A DNA stretch of 64,000 nt, from NCBI RefSeq assembly GCF_900176075.1, contig NZ_FWWV01000068.1:1-64000 (forward strand), written 5' to 3'. The stretch's first letter is position 1. Every line of letters starts with the position of its first letter. The notes beneath the pieces were generated by a model that searched no databases, was not told the origin of the DNA, and saw nothing but the letters and a program-made list of their open reading frames with translations. Below are positions 54,096 to 64,000 of the stretch, in pieces. Source of the DNA: Pasteurella testudinis DSM 23072 (GTDB taxonomy: Bacteria > Pseudomonadota > Gammaproteobacteria > Enterobacterales > Pasteurellaceae). A program made the translations under genes and the position numbers.

Positions 54096-54614
54096 ATGCG
54101 TCATGGATTTACCTTATTGGAAATGTTGCTGGTGGTGGCGTTGCTGAGTGCGGCGGCAACGTTGGCAGTGCCGCAGTGGCAGGCGCTGTCGGATTATCAG
54201 GTGTTGCAGAAAGAGCAGCGCAGGCTGTTCGCTTTTTTGCGTCATATGCAGCTGCGGATCGAAAATTCGCAGGATATTTGGTTTTTGTTGATCAACCGTG
54301 ACAGCCAGCGGCGCTGGTGCGTCAGTGTACAGCGCAAGGATAACCTGATTTGCGACTGTTTTATTGCGCACGCCTGCCCGAAAAGGGTGCAGGCGCACTT
54401 CTATTATCCGTCGTTTCCGCAGCAGACCCGAATTATCAGCAAAAAATATTACCCGAATGAAATCAGCCGTTTGAGCGGAATCCGCGATACCTTTTCCGCC
54501 GCTTGTTTTGTGTTGCAGGCGGGCAAAGTGCGGTCGATTTTTTCATTGTTTAATGTCGGAAGTTTGAGGGTGAAAGATGATCAAGCCGCCAGCGCCTGCG
54601 TTAATGACAATTAA
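54096..54614 (+). CDS. comN: Competence pseudopilin ComN
   Basis: First gene of the comNOPQ operon required for DNA uptake. The 172-residue prepilin has a short leader MRHG, then FTLLEMLLVVALLSAAATLAV, a type IV pilin N-terminus with glutamate at position 5 of the mature chain. The rest is a small pilin-like body with five to six cysteines (WCVSV, ICDCFIAHACP). It resembles H. influenzae HI0938. GGAGG precedes ATG 54096. It overlaps comO by 38 bases. Confidence 0.9.
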   Translation: MRHGFTLLEMLLVVALLSAAATLAVPQWQALSDYQVLQKEQRRLFAFLRHMQLRIENSQDIWFLLINRDSQRRWCVSVQRKDNLICDCFIAHACPKRVQAHFYYPSFPQQTRIISKKYYPNEISRLSGIRDTFSAACFVLQAGKVRSIFSLFNVGSLRVKDDQAASACVNDN

Positions 54615-55341
54615 TCGTAACAAAGTGCGGTTTCAACTGCCGTACAGAAACGGTTTCGGGCTATTGGAGTTGATGGTCGCCACGGCGATCGGCTCGTTTT
54701 TATTACTGGTAATCGTCGCTTTTTTCACCCAAGCGCTCAGTCAAAACCGTGAACTGCTACTGCGCTTACAATTGCAACAAGAGATCCAAAAAGTGTTGCA
54801 GTTAATGGCGAAAGATATTGCGCGCAGCGGATTTTACCATTTTCATCAACAAGTTGAACAATCCAATGTCGATTTATTCAACCATGCCGACGGTGCGGCA
54901 AGCAGTATTACCCACGCCAACCGAGAGCCGGAAAACAGTTGTCTGCTGTTTTGGTACGATTTGGATCACAGCGGTTGCATCGGCAGCAATCACGGTGCGC
55001 AATGTCAGCGTGACGAGCGCAACAACACGCAGGATATTCAAAAAGAGCTGTTCGGCTACCGCCTGAAAAGCAAGATGATCGAAACACGGGCGATGTATAA
55101 AAACGGCACGGTTCAGCAGTGCGATGCGGCGCAATGTCACGCCTATATCGCCGACGGAGGTTGCGATACGCGCGGCTGGACCGATTTGCTGGACAGCGAT
55201 ACCTATCAAATCACCCGTTTGCACTTTTCATGGCTGGCGAACGGCAAAGGCGTGTTAGCGGAGATCGAAGGCAGCTATAAAAAACAGAGCGAAATCCGCT
55301 ATCAAAGTGCGGTCGTTATTCCGATAGTTAATCGGTTATAG
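54577..55341 (+). CDS. comO: Competence pseudopilin ComO (PilW-like)
   Basis: A 254-residue prepilin with an unusually long leader (about 26 residues) before FGLLELMVATAIGSFLLLVIV, cleaved after G. The body resembles PilW-type minor pilins, with RSGFYHF near residue 85 and several cysteines (NSCLLFWYDLDHSGC, CQRDERN, CDAAQCH, GGCDTRG). ATG 54577 overlaps comN; a second in-frame ATG (MTINRNK) lies nine codons on. It corresponds to HI0939 by order. Confidence 0.88.
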   Translation: MIKPPAPALMTINRNKVRFQLPYRNGFGLLELMVATAIGSFLLLVIVAFFTQALSQNRELLLRLQLQQEIQKVLQLMAKDIARSGFYHFHQQVEQSNVDLFNHADGAASSITHANREPENSCLLFWYDLDHSGCIGSNHGAQCQRDERNNTQDIQKELFGYRLKSKMIETRAMYKNGTVQQCDAAQCHAYIADGGCDTRGWTDLLDSDTYQITRLHFSWLANGKGVLAEIEGSYKKQSEIRYQSAVVIPIVNRL

Positions 55342-55370
55342 GCTTTATTTTTCAATAGGTTGGAAAAAAC

Positions 55371-56045
55371 ATGATCAAAAAAGGCATGGTAACGCTTTCC
55401 GCTTTGCTGATACTCTCCAGCGCCTTGTTGCTGTTTTTAATGCTGGACGAACAGATTTTAGCCATGCAGCGTGCCAATTTCGGCGAACGGTTGCGCTATT
55501 TGCAGCAACGGGAAAACTTGTTGCAGCAAAGTGCGGTGCTTGACGGTGATCGGCTTTGCCGTGCGCAAAGTGCGGTTCAGCCCGATGATCTGCTGTTTTT
55601 CACGATCCGCTTTAGTGATAAAACGCAGGATCAGCAGCATAAAATTGGCTGCCGCCGTGTGTCGCTGTTGCAAACCTTGCCGCAACAGGCGGCGCAACAA
55701 GGAATAACGCGTTTTTTAAGCGCCGATTTCGAGCGCTGGCAAACGGCTTGGGATTTTGCCGAATTGCCGTTGGCTGCGGCAGATTATACTGCGAATAAGA
55801 TTTTATGGCTCGATCAGGCGGGCGAATGGCAACCGGAACAGGATTTTTACGGCGTGGTGATTGCCAAGGAGCGTTTGCATTTATCGGGCGAAGGCAAAAT
55901 TATCGGCGCGGTGATCTATCAAACGGCGTTGCTGCATGCAGAAAACCAGCTGGAATTTAGTCATGACGTGGTGCGGCAGGTGGCGGAAAAATATCGGCAA
56001 TGGATCTATCAGCAGGGCAGTTGGCATGATTTTAATACGTTATAA
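55371..56045 (+). CDS. comP: Competence protein ComP, PilX-like pseudopilin
   Basis: A 224-residue protein with leader MIKKG and then MVTLSALLILSSALLLFLML, prepilin-like but without the usual glutamate at position 5, as in PilX-like minor pilins. The body is acidic and unremarkable, ending QQGSWHDFNTL. By order it is HI0940. Its stop codon lies inside a 12-bp tandem repeat that is also coding sequence of comQ. Confidence 0.82.
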   Translation: MIKKGMVTLSALLILSSALLLFLMLDEQILAMQRANFGERLRYLQQRENLLQQSAVLDGDRLCRAQSAVQPDDLLFFTIRFSDKTQDQQHKIGCRRVSLLQTLPQQAAQQGITRFLSADFERWQTAWDFAELPLAAADYTANKILWLDQAGEWQPEQDFYGVVIAKERLHLSGEGKIIGAVIYQTALLHAENQLEFSHDVVRQVAEKYRQWIYQQGSWHDFNTL

Positions 56046-56379
56046 AATGCGTTATAAAAGGCGTTATAAGCCGATTTATGCTCACGGCAAAAAAGGCGCT
56101 AGTCTGCTCGGCGTACTGGTGACGCTGGCGCTGTTCAGCTTGGTGATGACGGGGATTTCCCGTTGGGTCAATCTGCAACAGCGTGACGGTTTGCTGACTT
56201 ACCAGCGTTATCAAGCGTTGTTGCTGGCACAGAACCAATTTGCCCGTCAACGCTTGGGGCTAGCGTGCGAAACGCGAAGCGAACAAAATCAACAAGTGTT
56301 CAGGCTGAATTGTCAAGGCAAACAGGTCAAAGTGCGGTTTGCGACGGGCGAAATCACGCTGAATGCAGAAAGTGAATAA
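56026..56379 (+). CDS. comQ: Competence pseudopilin ComQ
   Basis: A 117-residue prepilin. A long basic leader (MILIRYKMRYKRRYKPIYAHGKKG without export features) precedes ASLLGVLVTLALFSLVMTGIS. ATG 56026, about eight bases after AGGG, overlaps comP by 20 bases. The RYK-RYK-RYK part of the leader comes from three 12-bp DNA repeats. The body has two cysteines (LACETR, LNCQGK). By order it is HI0941. Confidence 0.82.
   Translation: MILIRYKMRYKRRYKPIYAHGKKGASLLGVLVTLALFSLVMTGISRWVNLQQRDGLLTYQRYQALLLAQNQFARQRLGLACETRSEQNQQVFRLNCQGKQVKVRFATGEITLNAESE
56038..56073 (+). repeat. Three 12-bp tandem units across the comP stop / comQ leader
   Basis: CGTTATAAAATG, CGTTATAAAAGG and CGTTATAAGCCG are consecutive. 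The first contains the comP stop (TAA 56043-56045); in the comQ frame they read RYKM, RYKR, RYKP. Confidence 0.9.
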
Positions 56380-56458
56380 TCAGGCTTGCAACCGCGCCTG
56401 CTGTCGTTGACAATAACCCCATTCAATCAAGCCATTTAATCAAAATAGAGGCTATGCG

Positions 56459-59400
56459 GTGCTGCATTTATATTATTCTAACCATTTGGATACGCAACAA
56501 GCGCTGTTGATCCGTTTGCTGGCGTTACAACCGCTGGTGGATCCGTTTCAAAGCGAACAGATTTTGGTGCAAAGTCAGGGCATGGCGCAGTGGCTGAAAC
56601 TGCAAATCGCCGAAAAGTGCGGTGTTGCCGCCAATATCAGTTTTCCGCTGCCTGCCAGTTTTATCTGGCACCAATATCACCGCACCTTGTCCGACGTGCC
56701 GCAGCATAACGCCTTTGAAAAAGAGCGGATGCAGTGGCACCTAATGGCGCTGATTCCGACCTTGCTCGACCAACCCGATTTCGGCGGTTTGAAAAAATAC
56801 CTGCGTGAGCAGCAACACGGCGAACAGGAAAAGTTGTATCAATTAAGCGGCAAAATCGCCGATCTGTTTGATCAATATTTGGTGTATCGTCCGGATTGGA
56901 TTTCGGCGTGGGAGGCGAAGCAAGATCAAAACGTCTTGCAGCAATTGCTGCAGGGCGTCAGCACAACCGATAACGAACTTTCCGCTCGTTTCAGACAGGA
57001 TCTGCAAAGTGCGGTCAGCTGGCAAGGGCAGTTGTGGCGTGCGCTGTATGCCCGTATTGAACGGCAGGCGGCGCAAAAACAGGAGCGTTGTTGGCACCGT
57101 GCGGCGCTGCACCGGCAATATTTGCAGACCCTCGCCGAGCAGCAACCGAAACACCTGCCGCAACGCCTGTTTATTTTCGGGATTTCCGCGTTGCCGAACG
57201 TCTATTTGCAGACGTTGCAGGCAATGGCGCAATATTGCGAGGTACACCTGTTTTTTAATAACCCGTGCCGTTACTACTGGGGCGATATTATCGATCCGGC
57301 GTTTTTGCAAAAATTAAAACTGCGCAAGCGCCTGAAGCCGTCCGAGCAAGCGTCAAGCGATTGGCTGAATGAAAAACAGTTGGCGCAATTGGCACAGCCC
57401 GATTGGCAAGATGATCCGCTCGGTTACTTGCAAACCGGCAATCCGCTGCTGGCGGCGTGGGGCAAAATGGGGCGCGATTTCTTGGCGTTATTAAGCCAGA
57501 GCGAAGCCAATGAAATCGATGCTTATGCGGCGGCGGACGGCGACAGTTTGCTGGCGCAACTGCAAAATGCGATTTTGGATCTGCAAGAATTGCAAAAAAG
57601 CCCGCCGTTTTTGCTTGCCGCCGATGATCAAAGTTTGAGCATTCACGCCTGCCACAGCCCGATGCGTGAAGTGGAAGTGCTGCACGATCAACTGCTGCAT
57701 TGGTTTCAGCAAGACAACTCCCTCACACCGAAAGACGTGGTGGTGATGGTGGCGGATGTGGATCGTTATGTGCCTTATATCCACGCAGCCTTTTCGCAAT
57801 ATTCGTACAGTGATCCGCGTTTTATCCCTTATGAAATCGCCGACCGCAAACACACGCACAGCGATGTGCTGATCGCCACGTTTCTGCAATTGCTGCAACT
57901 GCAAGAGAGTGATTTCAGCGCCGAAACGGTGCTGGCGCTGCTTGATGTGCCGGAGCTGCGCGAGCGTTTTGAGTTGGATCTGAAAGAGCTGGAGATTTTG
58001 CAGCGTTGGGTGGCGGAAAACGGCATTCGTTACGGCTTATCCGCCGATCAAAACGCAGCGACGCTCGACCAAGTAACGCCGAACTACAACGCGTGGCAAA
58101 GCGGTTTGCAGCGTATGCTGCTGGGGGCGGCGATGCGGGAAAACGACGGCATTTGGCAGGAGACGGTGGCGTTTGAGTTAAGCTACGGCTTGAATGCGCA
58201 GATTGTCGGCAAACTGGGCGAGTTTCTCGATTGCTTGCAGCACTGGCACACGGTTTTACAGCAGGAACATTCGATCGAGCAGTGGCAACAGCAGTTGCAT
58301 TGGCTGCTGCAAACCTTCTTCGGCGAAAATGAACACAGCCGCGCGGTGCTGCTGTTTTTGACAAAACGGATTGACGAAATCTGCCAAACCGCACTGGATA
58401 GCGCCTATGATCAGGCGCTGAACAGCGCCGTGATCGCCGAATTGTTTAGTCATAAATTAAGCGAAGAGGACAACAGTTTTCATTTTCTCAACGGCAAATT
58501 GAGCTTCTGCACCTTGCTGCCGATGCGCGCGATTCCGTTCAAAGTGGTCGCCTTGTTGGGCATGAACGAGGGCGATTATCCGCGTCAACACAACCCGAAC
58601 AGTTTCGATTTAATGCAATATCATCAACAAAAAGGCGATCGGGTGCGGCGTGACGATGATCGCTACCTGTTTTTGGAAGCGATTTTATCGGCGCAGCAAA
58701 AACTCTACATCAGCTATGTCGGACGTTCGCTGATCGACAACCAACCTTTGCAGCCATCGGTGCTGGTCAGCCAGTTGCTCGACTATTTGGCGGATCAAAC
58801 CGAGTTGGCGCAAGCCGATGATGAAGAGCAAAATAGCGAAAATCGGCTTGAAAAAGTGCGGTCAGCCTTGGTTCAACAGCACCCGATGACGGTTTTCAGC
58901 CGTGATAATTTCCTACTGGGGCGGCGCAACCGCTCTTTTGCCAAAGAGTGGTTGGCGGGTGCGACGGATAATGCGCAGGTGAGCGGATTTTTGCAGCCGT
59001 TGGCAGGCGAGCCGCAAGCGGAAAATGTGATTGCGTTGGAGCAACTGATTCGCTTTGTGCAATCGCCGTTGGCGTATTTTTTCCAAAACCAGCTTGGGGT
59101 CTATTTTACACAAGATGAAAACGAGTGGGCGGATAGTGAGAATTTTGCGTTGGATAGTTTGCAGCGCTACACCTTGAGCGAGCGTTTGTTGCAGCAAGCG
59201 CCAAACGAATGGCAAGCGCAGTTGCGGCGTTTTGAACTGAAAGGCGAACTGCCGCGCGCCAATTTCGCCGCTATCAGTCAACAAAAACTGAGCGAGCGCC
59301 TGCGCCCGTTAAGTGCGGTGATTGAACCCTATTTATCGCAAAGCGCGACGGCGTTAAATATCGATATCGGCATTGAAATCGATGGCGGGCGCTATCGTTT

Positions 59401-60001
59401 ACAGGGCGAAGTCGGCGGCTTATATCCGCAGCCGGATTTAAGCCAAACCGAACATTCGCCGACCAGAAATGCGCAAACAAAAAATACGCAGATAAAACAG
59501 GTAGCATGGCGTGCCGGTTCAATTAAAGTCAAGCAGCTGATCCAATATTGGATTGAATATTTGGCGTTGCTGAGTCAGCTCAATTTACCAACAGAGAAGC
59601 AAACGGCGGACAGCGCACCGCACTTTTACGGTTTGGACGGCGATAAGATTCAGTCCTACGGTTTTAGTCCGCTTTCCGCCGAGCAGGCGCAGCGGCAGTT
59701 GGGCGTTTATATGCAGGATTTCATGCAAAGCGAACAACGTCTCTTGCCATTACCGACAACACTGTATGATGATTTTCTGTCCGGCAAAAAGAGCGAACAA
59801 GACTTGCTGAATGCTATTCTCAAACTGGGCGAAAACGGCTTTCAGCCAAGCGACAAAGCCGATCCGTATTGGCAACGGCTGTTGGCGCAAACACCGCCTG
59901 ACGATTTGGCGGCAAATTTAGCCGAAATGGCGGAAAAAATGCAGGCTTGGTTCGCGCTGATGAAACAGAATTTGCTCACTGCAACGCAAAGCGTACGCTG
60001 A
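56459..60001 (+). CDS. recC: Exodeoxyribonuclease V gamma subunit RecC
   Basis: RecC recognises Chi and scaffolds RecBCD in double-strand-break repair. The 1180-residue product begins MLHLYYSNHLD and contains ILVQSQGMAQWLKLQIAEK, NISFPLPASFIW, GISALPNVYLQTLQ, CHSPMREVEVLHDQLL, ALLGMNEGDYPR and RDDDRYLFLEAILSAQQKLYISY in pieces. It is somewhat longer than the 1122-residue E. coli protein. The start is GTG 56459; the nearby ATG at 56454 is out of frame. Its position after comNOPQ matches H. influenzae. The last 17 bases around the stop are duplicated downstream. Confidence 0.96.
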   Translation: MLHLYYSNHLDTQQALLIRLLALQPLVDPFQSEQILVQSQGMAQWLKLQIAEKCGVAANISFPLPASFIWHQYHRTLSDVPQHNAFEKERMQWHLMALIPTLLDQPDFGGLKKYLREQQHGEQEKLYQLSGKIADLFDQYLVYRPDWISAWEAKQDQNVLQQLLQGVSTTDNELSARFRQDLQSAVSWQGQLWRALYARIERQAAQKQERCWHRAALHRQYLQTLAEQQPKHLPQRLFIFGISALPNVYLQTLQAMAQYCEVHLFFNNPCRYYWGDIIDPAFLQKLKLRKRLKPSEQASSDWLNEKQLAQLAQPDWQDDPLGYLQTGNPLLAAWGKMGRDFLALLSQSEANEIDAYAAADGDSLLAQLQNAILDLQELQKSPPFLLAADDQSLSIHACHSPMREVEVLHDQLLHWFQQDNSLTPKDVVVMVADVDRYVPYIHAAFSQYSYSDPRFIPYEIADRKHTHSDVLIATFLQLLQLQESDFSAETVLALLDVPELRERFELDLKELEILQRWVAENGIRYGLSADQNAATLDQVTPNYNAWQSGLQRMLLGAAMRENDGIWQETVAFELSYGLNAQIVGKLGEFLDCLQHWHTVLQQEHSIEQWQQQLHWLLQTFFGENEHSRAVLLFLTKRIDEICQTALDSAYDQALNSAVIAELFSHKLSEEDNSFHFLNGKLSFCTLLPMRAIPFKVVALLGMNEGDYPRQHNPNSFDLMQYHQQKGDRVRRDDDRYLFLEAILSAQQKLYISYVGRSLIDNQPLQPSVLVSQLLDYLADQTELAQADDEEQNSENRLEKVRSALVQQHPMTVFSRDNFLLGRRNRSFAKEWLAGATDNAQVSGFLQPLAGEPQAENVIALEQLIRFVQSPLAYFFQNQLGVYFTQDENEWADSENFALDSLQRYTLSERLLQQAPNEWQAQLRRFELKGELPRANFAAISQQKLSERLRPLSAVIEPYLSQSATALNIDIGIEIDGGRYRLQGEVGGLYPQPDLSQTEHSPTRNAQTKNTQIKQVAWRAGSIKVKQLIQYWIEYLALLSQLNLPTEKQTADSAPHFYGLDGDKIQSYGFSPLSAEQAQRQLGVYMQDFMQSEQRLLPLPTTLYDDFLSGKKSEQDLLNAILKLGENGFQPSDKADPYWQRLLAQTPPDDLAANLAEMAEKMQAWFALMKQNLLTATQSVR

Positions 60002-60029
60002 GTGACAAAGTACGCGCTGAGTGGCAAAG
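59994..60029 (+). repeat. Tandem duplication spanning the recC stop codon
   Basis: TACGCTGAGTGACAAAG (59994-60010) is followed directly by TACGCGCTGAGTGGCAAAG (60011-60029). The TGA in the first unit is the recC stop. Confidence 0.8.
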
Positions 60030-60064
60030 TGCGGTTGCGTTGATCAAATTTTTAACCGCACTTT
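60026..60064 (+). terminator. Uptake-signal inverted pair after recC
   Basis: AAAGTGCGGTT (60026-60036) and AACCGCACTTT (60054-60064) form a perfect 11-bp stem around a 17-base loop. There is no long T tract after it. Confidence 0.6.
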
Positions 60065-60141
60065 ACAGATTTCGCCTTGCTACCGGCAGCAACAAGCAAT
60101 AAACTACAACGTTTATTTTTATGTCATCAGAGTGAGAGAAA

Positions 60142-61230
60142 ATGCAGGTTTCAGATTTTCATTTTGAATTGCCGGACGAGCTGATCGCGCGCTATCCGAA
60201 AACGGAGCGCAGCAGCAGCCGTTTGTTGTGCCTGAACGGCGAAAACGGCGAGCTGCAACACCGCCGTTTTGCCGATGTGTTGGAATTGGTCAACGCCGGT
60301 GATTTATTGGTGTTTAACAATACCCGCGTGATTCCGGCACGCATGTTCGGGCGTAAGAGCAGCGGCGGTAAGTTGGAAGTGCTGGTGGAACGGGTGTTGG
60401 GCGAAAAAAGCTGTCTGGCGCATGTGCGCGCCTCGAAAGCGCCGCAAGCCGGTTCACAGATTATTCTGGGCGAGGACAAATTAGGCGAAGGCAACGGCAT
60501 TGTTTTTGTGATGAAAACGCGCCATGACACCTTGTTTGAATTGGAGGTAGCCGGCGATACGCCGTTGTTGGCGGTTTTACAGCAAATCGGGCATATCCCG
60601 TTGCCGCCGTATATCGATCGTCCCGATGAAGAGATGGATCAGGAGCGTTACCAAACGGTGTATAACCAAGTGCCGGGCGCGGTGGCGGCACCGACCGCCG
60701 GTTTGCATTTCGATCAGCCGTTGCTGGAAAAATTAAAACAAAAAGGCGTGAATTTCGCCTTTGTCACCTTGCACGTTGGTGCCGGCACGTTCCAGCCGGT
60801 GCGGGTGGAAAAAGTGGAAGATCACCATATGCACGCCGAATATGTGGAAGTGGACGAGCAGACGGTAGCGGCGATTTTGGCGACCAAAGCCGCCGGAAAA
60901 CGGGTGATTGCGGTGGGGACAACGTCGGTGCGTTCGATTGAAAGTGCGGCATTAGCGGCGGCAGAGCAGGGCGAACCGCACTTGCTGGCGCCGTATTTTT
61001 CGGATACCGCGATTTTCTTGTATCCGGGCAAAACATTCCGTGTGACTGATGCGTTGATTACCAATTTCCATTTGCCGGAATCGACCTTGGTGATGTTGGT
61101 GTCGGCGTTTGCCGGTTACCGAAACACGATGCGTGCCTACCAAAGTGCGGTCGCCGAAAAATATCGCTTCTTTAGTTACGGCGATGCGATGTTTATTAGC
61201 AAAAATCCTGATGTGAGCGGATTGGATTAA
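60142..61230 (+). CDS. queA: S-adenosylmethionine:tRNA ribosyltransferase-isomerase
   Basis: QueA transfers the ribosyl group of SAM to 7-aminomethyl-deazaguanine in tRNA, making epoxyqueuosine. The 362 residues begin [20 protein letters not shown] and contain [59 protein letters not shown] and [18 protein letters not shown] 60142 follows AGAGTGAGAG. It precedes tgt, the enzyme acting just before it in the pathway, with a 97-bp gap. Confidence 0.98.
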   Translation: MQVSDFHFELPDELIARYPKTERSSSRLLCLNGENGELQHRRFADVLELVNAGDLLVFNNTRVIPARMFGRKSSGGKLEVLVERVLGEKSCLAHVRASKAPQAGSQIILGEDKLGEGNGIVFVMKTRHDTLFELEVAGDTPLLAVLQQIGHIPLPPYIDRPDEEMDQERYQTVYNQVPGAVAAPTAGLHFDQPLLEKLKQKGVNFAFVTLHVGAGTFQPVRVEKVEDHHMHAEYVEVDEQTVAAILATKAAGKRVIAVGTTSVRSIESAALAAAEQGEPHLLAPYFSDTAIFLYPGKTFRVTDALITNFHLPESTLVMLVSAFAGYRNTMRAYQSAVAEKYRFFSYGDAMFISKNPDVSGLD

Positions 61231-61247
61231 CCGCTCACACAAAAACC

Positions 61248-61272
61248 AAAAGTACGGATCACCGCACTTTTA
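61248..61272 (+). terminator. Hairpin between queA and tgt with one uptake-signal arm
   Basis: AAAAGTACGG pairs with CCGCACTTTT around ATCA, with one mismatch (A in the first arm where the signal has G). A short TTATT follows. Confidence 0.5.
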
Positions 61273-61324
61273 TTCTTGTTAAATAAGATTTATCTTCGGA
61301 CTGTTTTTCCGTTGATAGGAGTAA

Positions 61325-62488
<1,164 letters not shown>

Positions 62489-62619
62489 CCGCAAGCACAA
62501 AGAAGATTTTCACTTTAAGTGCGTTTTATGCTATTTTTAACATCTTTCTTGTAATGGGGTGATAACTTCACCCTATTAATATTCATCATTTCAATCACTA
62601 ACTTAAAAAGGATAATAAA

Positions 62620-62919
62620 ATGGATGCTCAACAAGGCGGCGGAATGCAAATGATCTTTATTTTGGTAATTTTTGCCTTAATTTTCTATTTCATGATCTAT
62701 CGTCCGCAGGCGAAACGTACCAAAGATCACCGTAATTTGATGGCGTCATTGGCAAAAGGCGAAGAAGTCTTAACCAGCGGCGGTCTGATCGGTAAAATCA
62801 GCAAAGTGTCTGCAGAAAGCGACTATATCGTGATCGCATTGAACGACAGCACCGAAGTGACCATCAAACGTGATTTCGTGGTGGCGGTTCTGCCAAAAGG
62901 CTCTTTGAAATCCCTGTAA
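62620..62919 (+). CDS. yajC: Sec translocon accessory protein YajC
   Basis: YajC forms a small complex with SecDF. The 99 residues have one N-terminal membrane helix (about 9-27) followed by IYRPQAKRTKDHRNLMASL, KGEEVLTSGGLIGKI and VTIKRDFVVAVLPKGSLK, all family marks. ATG 62620 follows AAAAGGATAA. The 131-bp gap before it holds a GGGTGA/TCACCC hairpin (62557-62573) without a T tract. secD follows 43 bases later. Confidence 0.96.
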   Translation: MDAQQGGGMQMIFILVIFALIFYFMIYRPQAKRTKDHRNLMASLAKGEEVLTSGGLIGKISKVSAESDYIVIALNDSTEVTIKRDFVVAVLPKGSLKSL

Positions 62920-62962
62920 TTTTCCAATCTTCCAATTAACTTCCGAGTGAGGGGTTTTAATT

Positions 62963-64000
62963 GTGTTAAATCGTTTCCCTTTATGGAAGAACCTGATGGT
63001 GATCATTTTGGTCGCCATCGGCGTTTTGTATGCTCTTCCAAATCTTTATGGTGAAGACCCTGCGGTGCAAATTTCCGGTACCCGCGGACAGCAGGCGGAC
63101 AACACCACTTATCAACAAGTTCAACAAGTTTTACAGCAAAACCGGCTCGACGTGAAATCGCTGCAGTTGGAAAACGGTTCGGTTTTGGCGAAGTTCGGTA
63201 ATACCGACGATCAATTATTAGCAAAAGACAAACTTGCCGAAAGTTTGGGCAACAACTATTCCGTCGCCTTAAACCTAGCGCCGGCAACACCGGCATGGCT
63301 GGAAGCCATCGGCGGCAGCCCGATGAAACTCGGTTTGGATTTGCGCGGCGGCGTACGTTTTTTGATGCAAGTGGATATGAATACCGCACTTGAGAAACTG
63401 GAAACTCAGCGGCAAGACAATTTGCGTACCGAATTGCGCAAAGCCAGAATTCCGTATACCAATATTCGCCAAGGGGAGAATTATGCCACGGTGATTACCT
63501 TGGGCGAGCAAGCCTCCTTATCCGAAGCGCAAAGCCTGATTCGCCGTCTTGATCCGACGTTACAACAAAGCAACAACAATAACGTGATTACCGTTGCCAT
63601 GTCGGAAACGGAACTGGCGCAAGTGCGTGAACATGCGATTGAACAAAATCTGACGATTTTGCGGAAACGGGTCGAAGAATTGGGCGTGGCTGAGCCGGTG
63701 GTGCAGCGTCAAGGCGCCGAACGGATTGTTATCGAACTGCCGGGCGTGCAAGACACCGCCCGTGCCAAAGAGATTTTGGGGGCGACTGCAACCTTGGAAT
63801 TCCGTTTGGTCAATACCAATGCCGATTCGGCTTCCGCTGCGCGTGGTATGGTTTCTGCCGATTCTGAAATCAAATATGATCGCGCAGGCAATCCGGTGGT
63901 GTTATACCGCCGTGTGATTCTCGGTGGTGAACATATTACCGGCGCCAGTTCGGGCGTGGACAGCAATACCGGTCGTCCTGAGGTGAATATCACGTTGGAC
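62963..64000 (+). CDS. secD: Protein translocase subunit SecD, 5' part cut by the window edge
   Basis: SecD uses proton flow to pull proteins through SecYEG. The 346 visible residues begin with GTG 62963 (LNRFPLWKNLMVIILVAIGV, first membrane helix) behind GAGGGG, and include GEDPAVQISG, LGLDLRGGVRFLMQVDM, GVAEPVVQRQG and ILGATATLEFRLVNTN of the large periplasmic domain. The remaining helices and secF lie beyond the window. A GTG start is used here where E. coli secD has ATG. Confidence 0.97.
   Translation, partial: MLNRFPLWKNLMVIILVAIGVLYALPNLYGEDPAVQISGTRGQQADNTTYQQVQQVLQQNRLDVKSLQLENGSVLAKFGNTDDQLLAKDKLAESLGNNYSVALNLAPATPAWLEAIGGSPMKLGLDLRGGVRFLMQVDMNTALEKLETQRQDNLRTELRKARIPYTNIRQGENYATVITLGEQASLSEAQSLIRRLDPTLQQSNNNNVITVAMSETELAQVREHAIEQNLTILRKRVEELGVAEPVVQRQGAERIVIELPGVQDTARAKEILGATATLEFRLVNTNADSASAARGMVSADSEIKYDRAGNPVVLYRRVILGGEHITGASSGVDSNTGRPEVNITLD

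Overview
The window is Pasteurellaceae chromosome. The Haemophilus-type DNA uptake signal (AAGTGCGGT / ACCGCACTT) occurs dozens of times on both strands, and gene order and protein sequences (comNOPQ-recC, mglBAC-galS-galTKM, proQ-prc, letAB, murQP) match that family. Base composition looks richer in GC than Haemophilus influenzae, so this is a relative and not that species; I cannot name the species from sequence alone.

Layout. 1-200: edge of an ISAs1-type transposase. 303-6986: translation operon, initiator tRNA then rimP-nusA-infB-rbfA-truB, with a leader rich in terminators ahead of rimP. 7010-8851 (minus): a YedE-type selenium/sulfur transporter and smpB. 9007-14043: a fadI-fadJ pair whose thiolase and hydratase active sites look destroyed, a frameshifted methyltransferase and a YeeZ-like oxidoreductase. 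14116-16804: folP, glmM, cytochrome b562. 16865-16966: a 102-bp element resembling the Correia repeats of Neisseria. 17106-23889: cnoX, trxB, cydDC, short tyrR. 24218-25549: CNNM/CBS membrane protein. 25817-34191: galactose block, with mglBAC import and galS on minus, galTKM on plus, and CRP and GalS-type operators between. 34384-42910: pepT, letAB lipid transport, proQ-prc. 43048-46482: znuCB zinc importer and mepM. 46585-50462: GntP permease, membrane thioredoxin, AraC regulator and a divergent Tat-exported cysteine hydrolase. 50540-53896: MurR-type regulator and murQP for N-acetylmuramic acid. 54009-60001: competence pseudopilins comNOPQ behind a textbook Sxy-dependent CRP-S site, then recC. 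60142-64000: queA, tgt, yajC and the start of secD.

How it works together. Most genes are core housekeeping. Sugar uptake (galactose, MurNAc, a GntP substrate) and competence appear tied to CRP. Many transcription ends are built from inverted pairs of the uptake signal.

Features beyond routine annotation are: (i) the degenerate FadI/FadJ pair that keeps only an intact 3-hydroxyacyl-CoA dehydrogenase; (ii) the Correia-like element; (iii) two copies of a 99-bp double-hairpin element carrying an uptake signal; (iv) short tandem repeats at or just past the stop codons of several genes (fadJ, yeeZ-like, tyrR, prc, znuB, the thioredoxin gene, comP, recC). No CRISPR array, prophage or defence island was seen.
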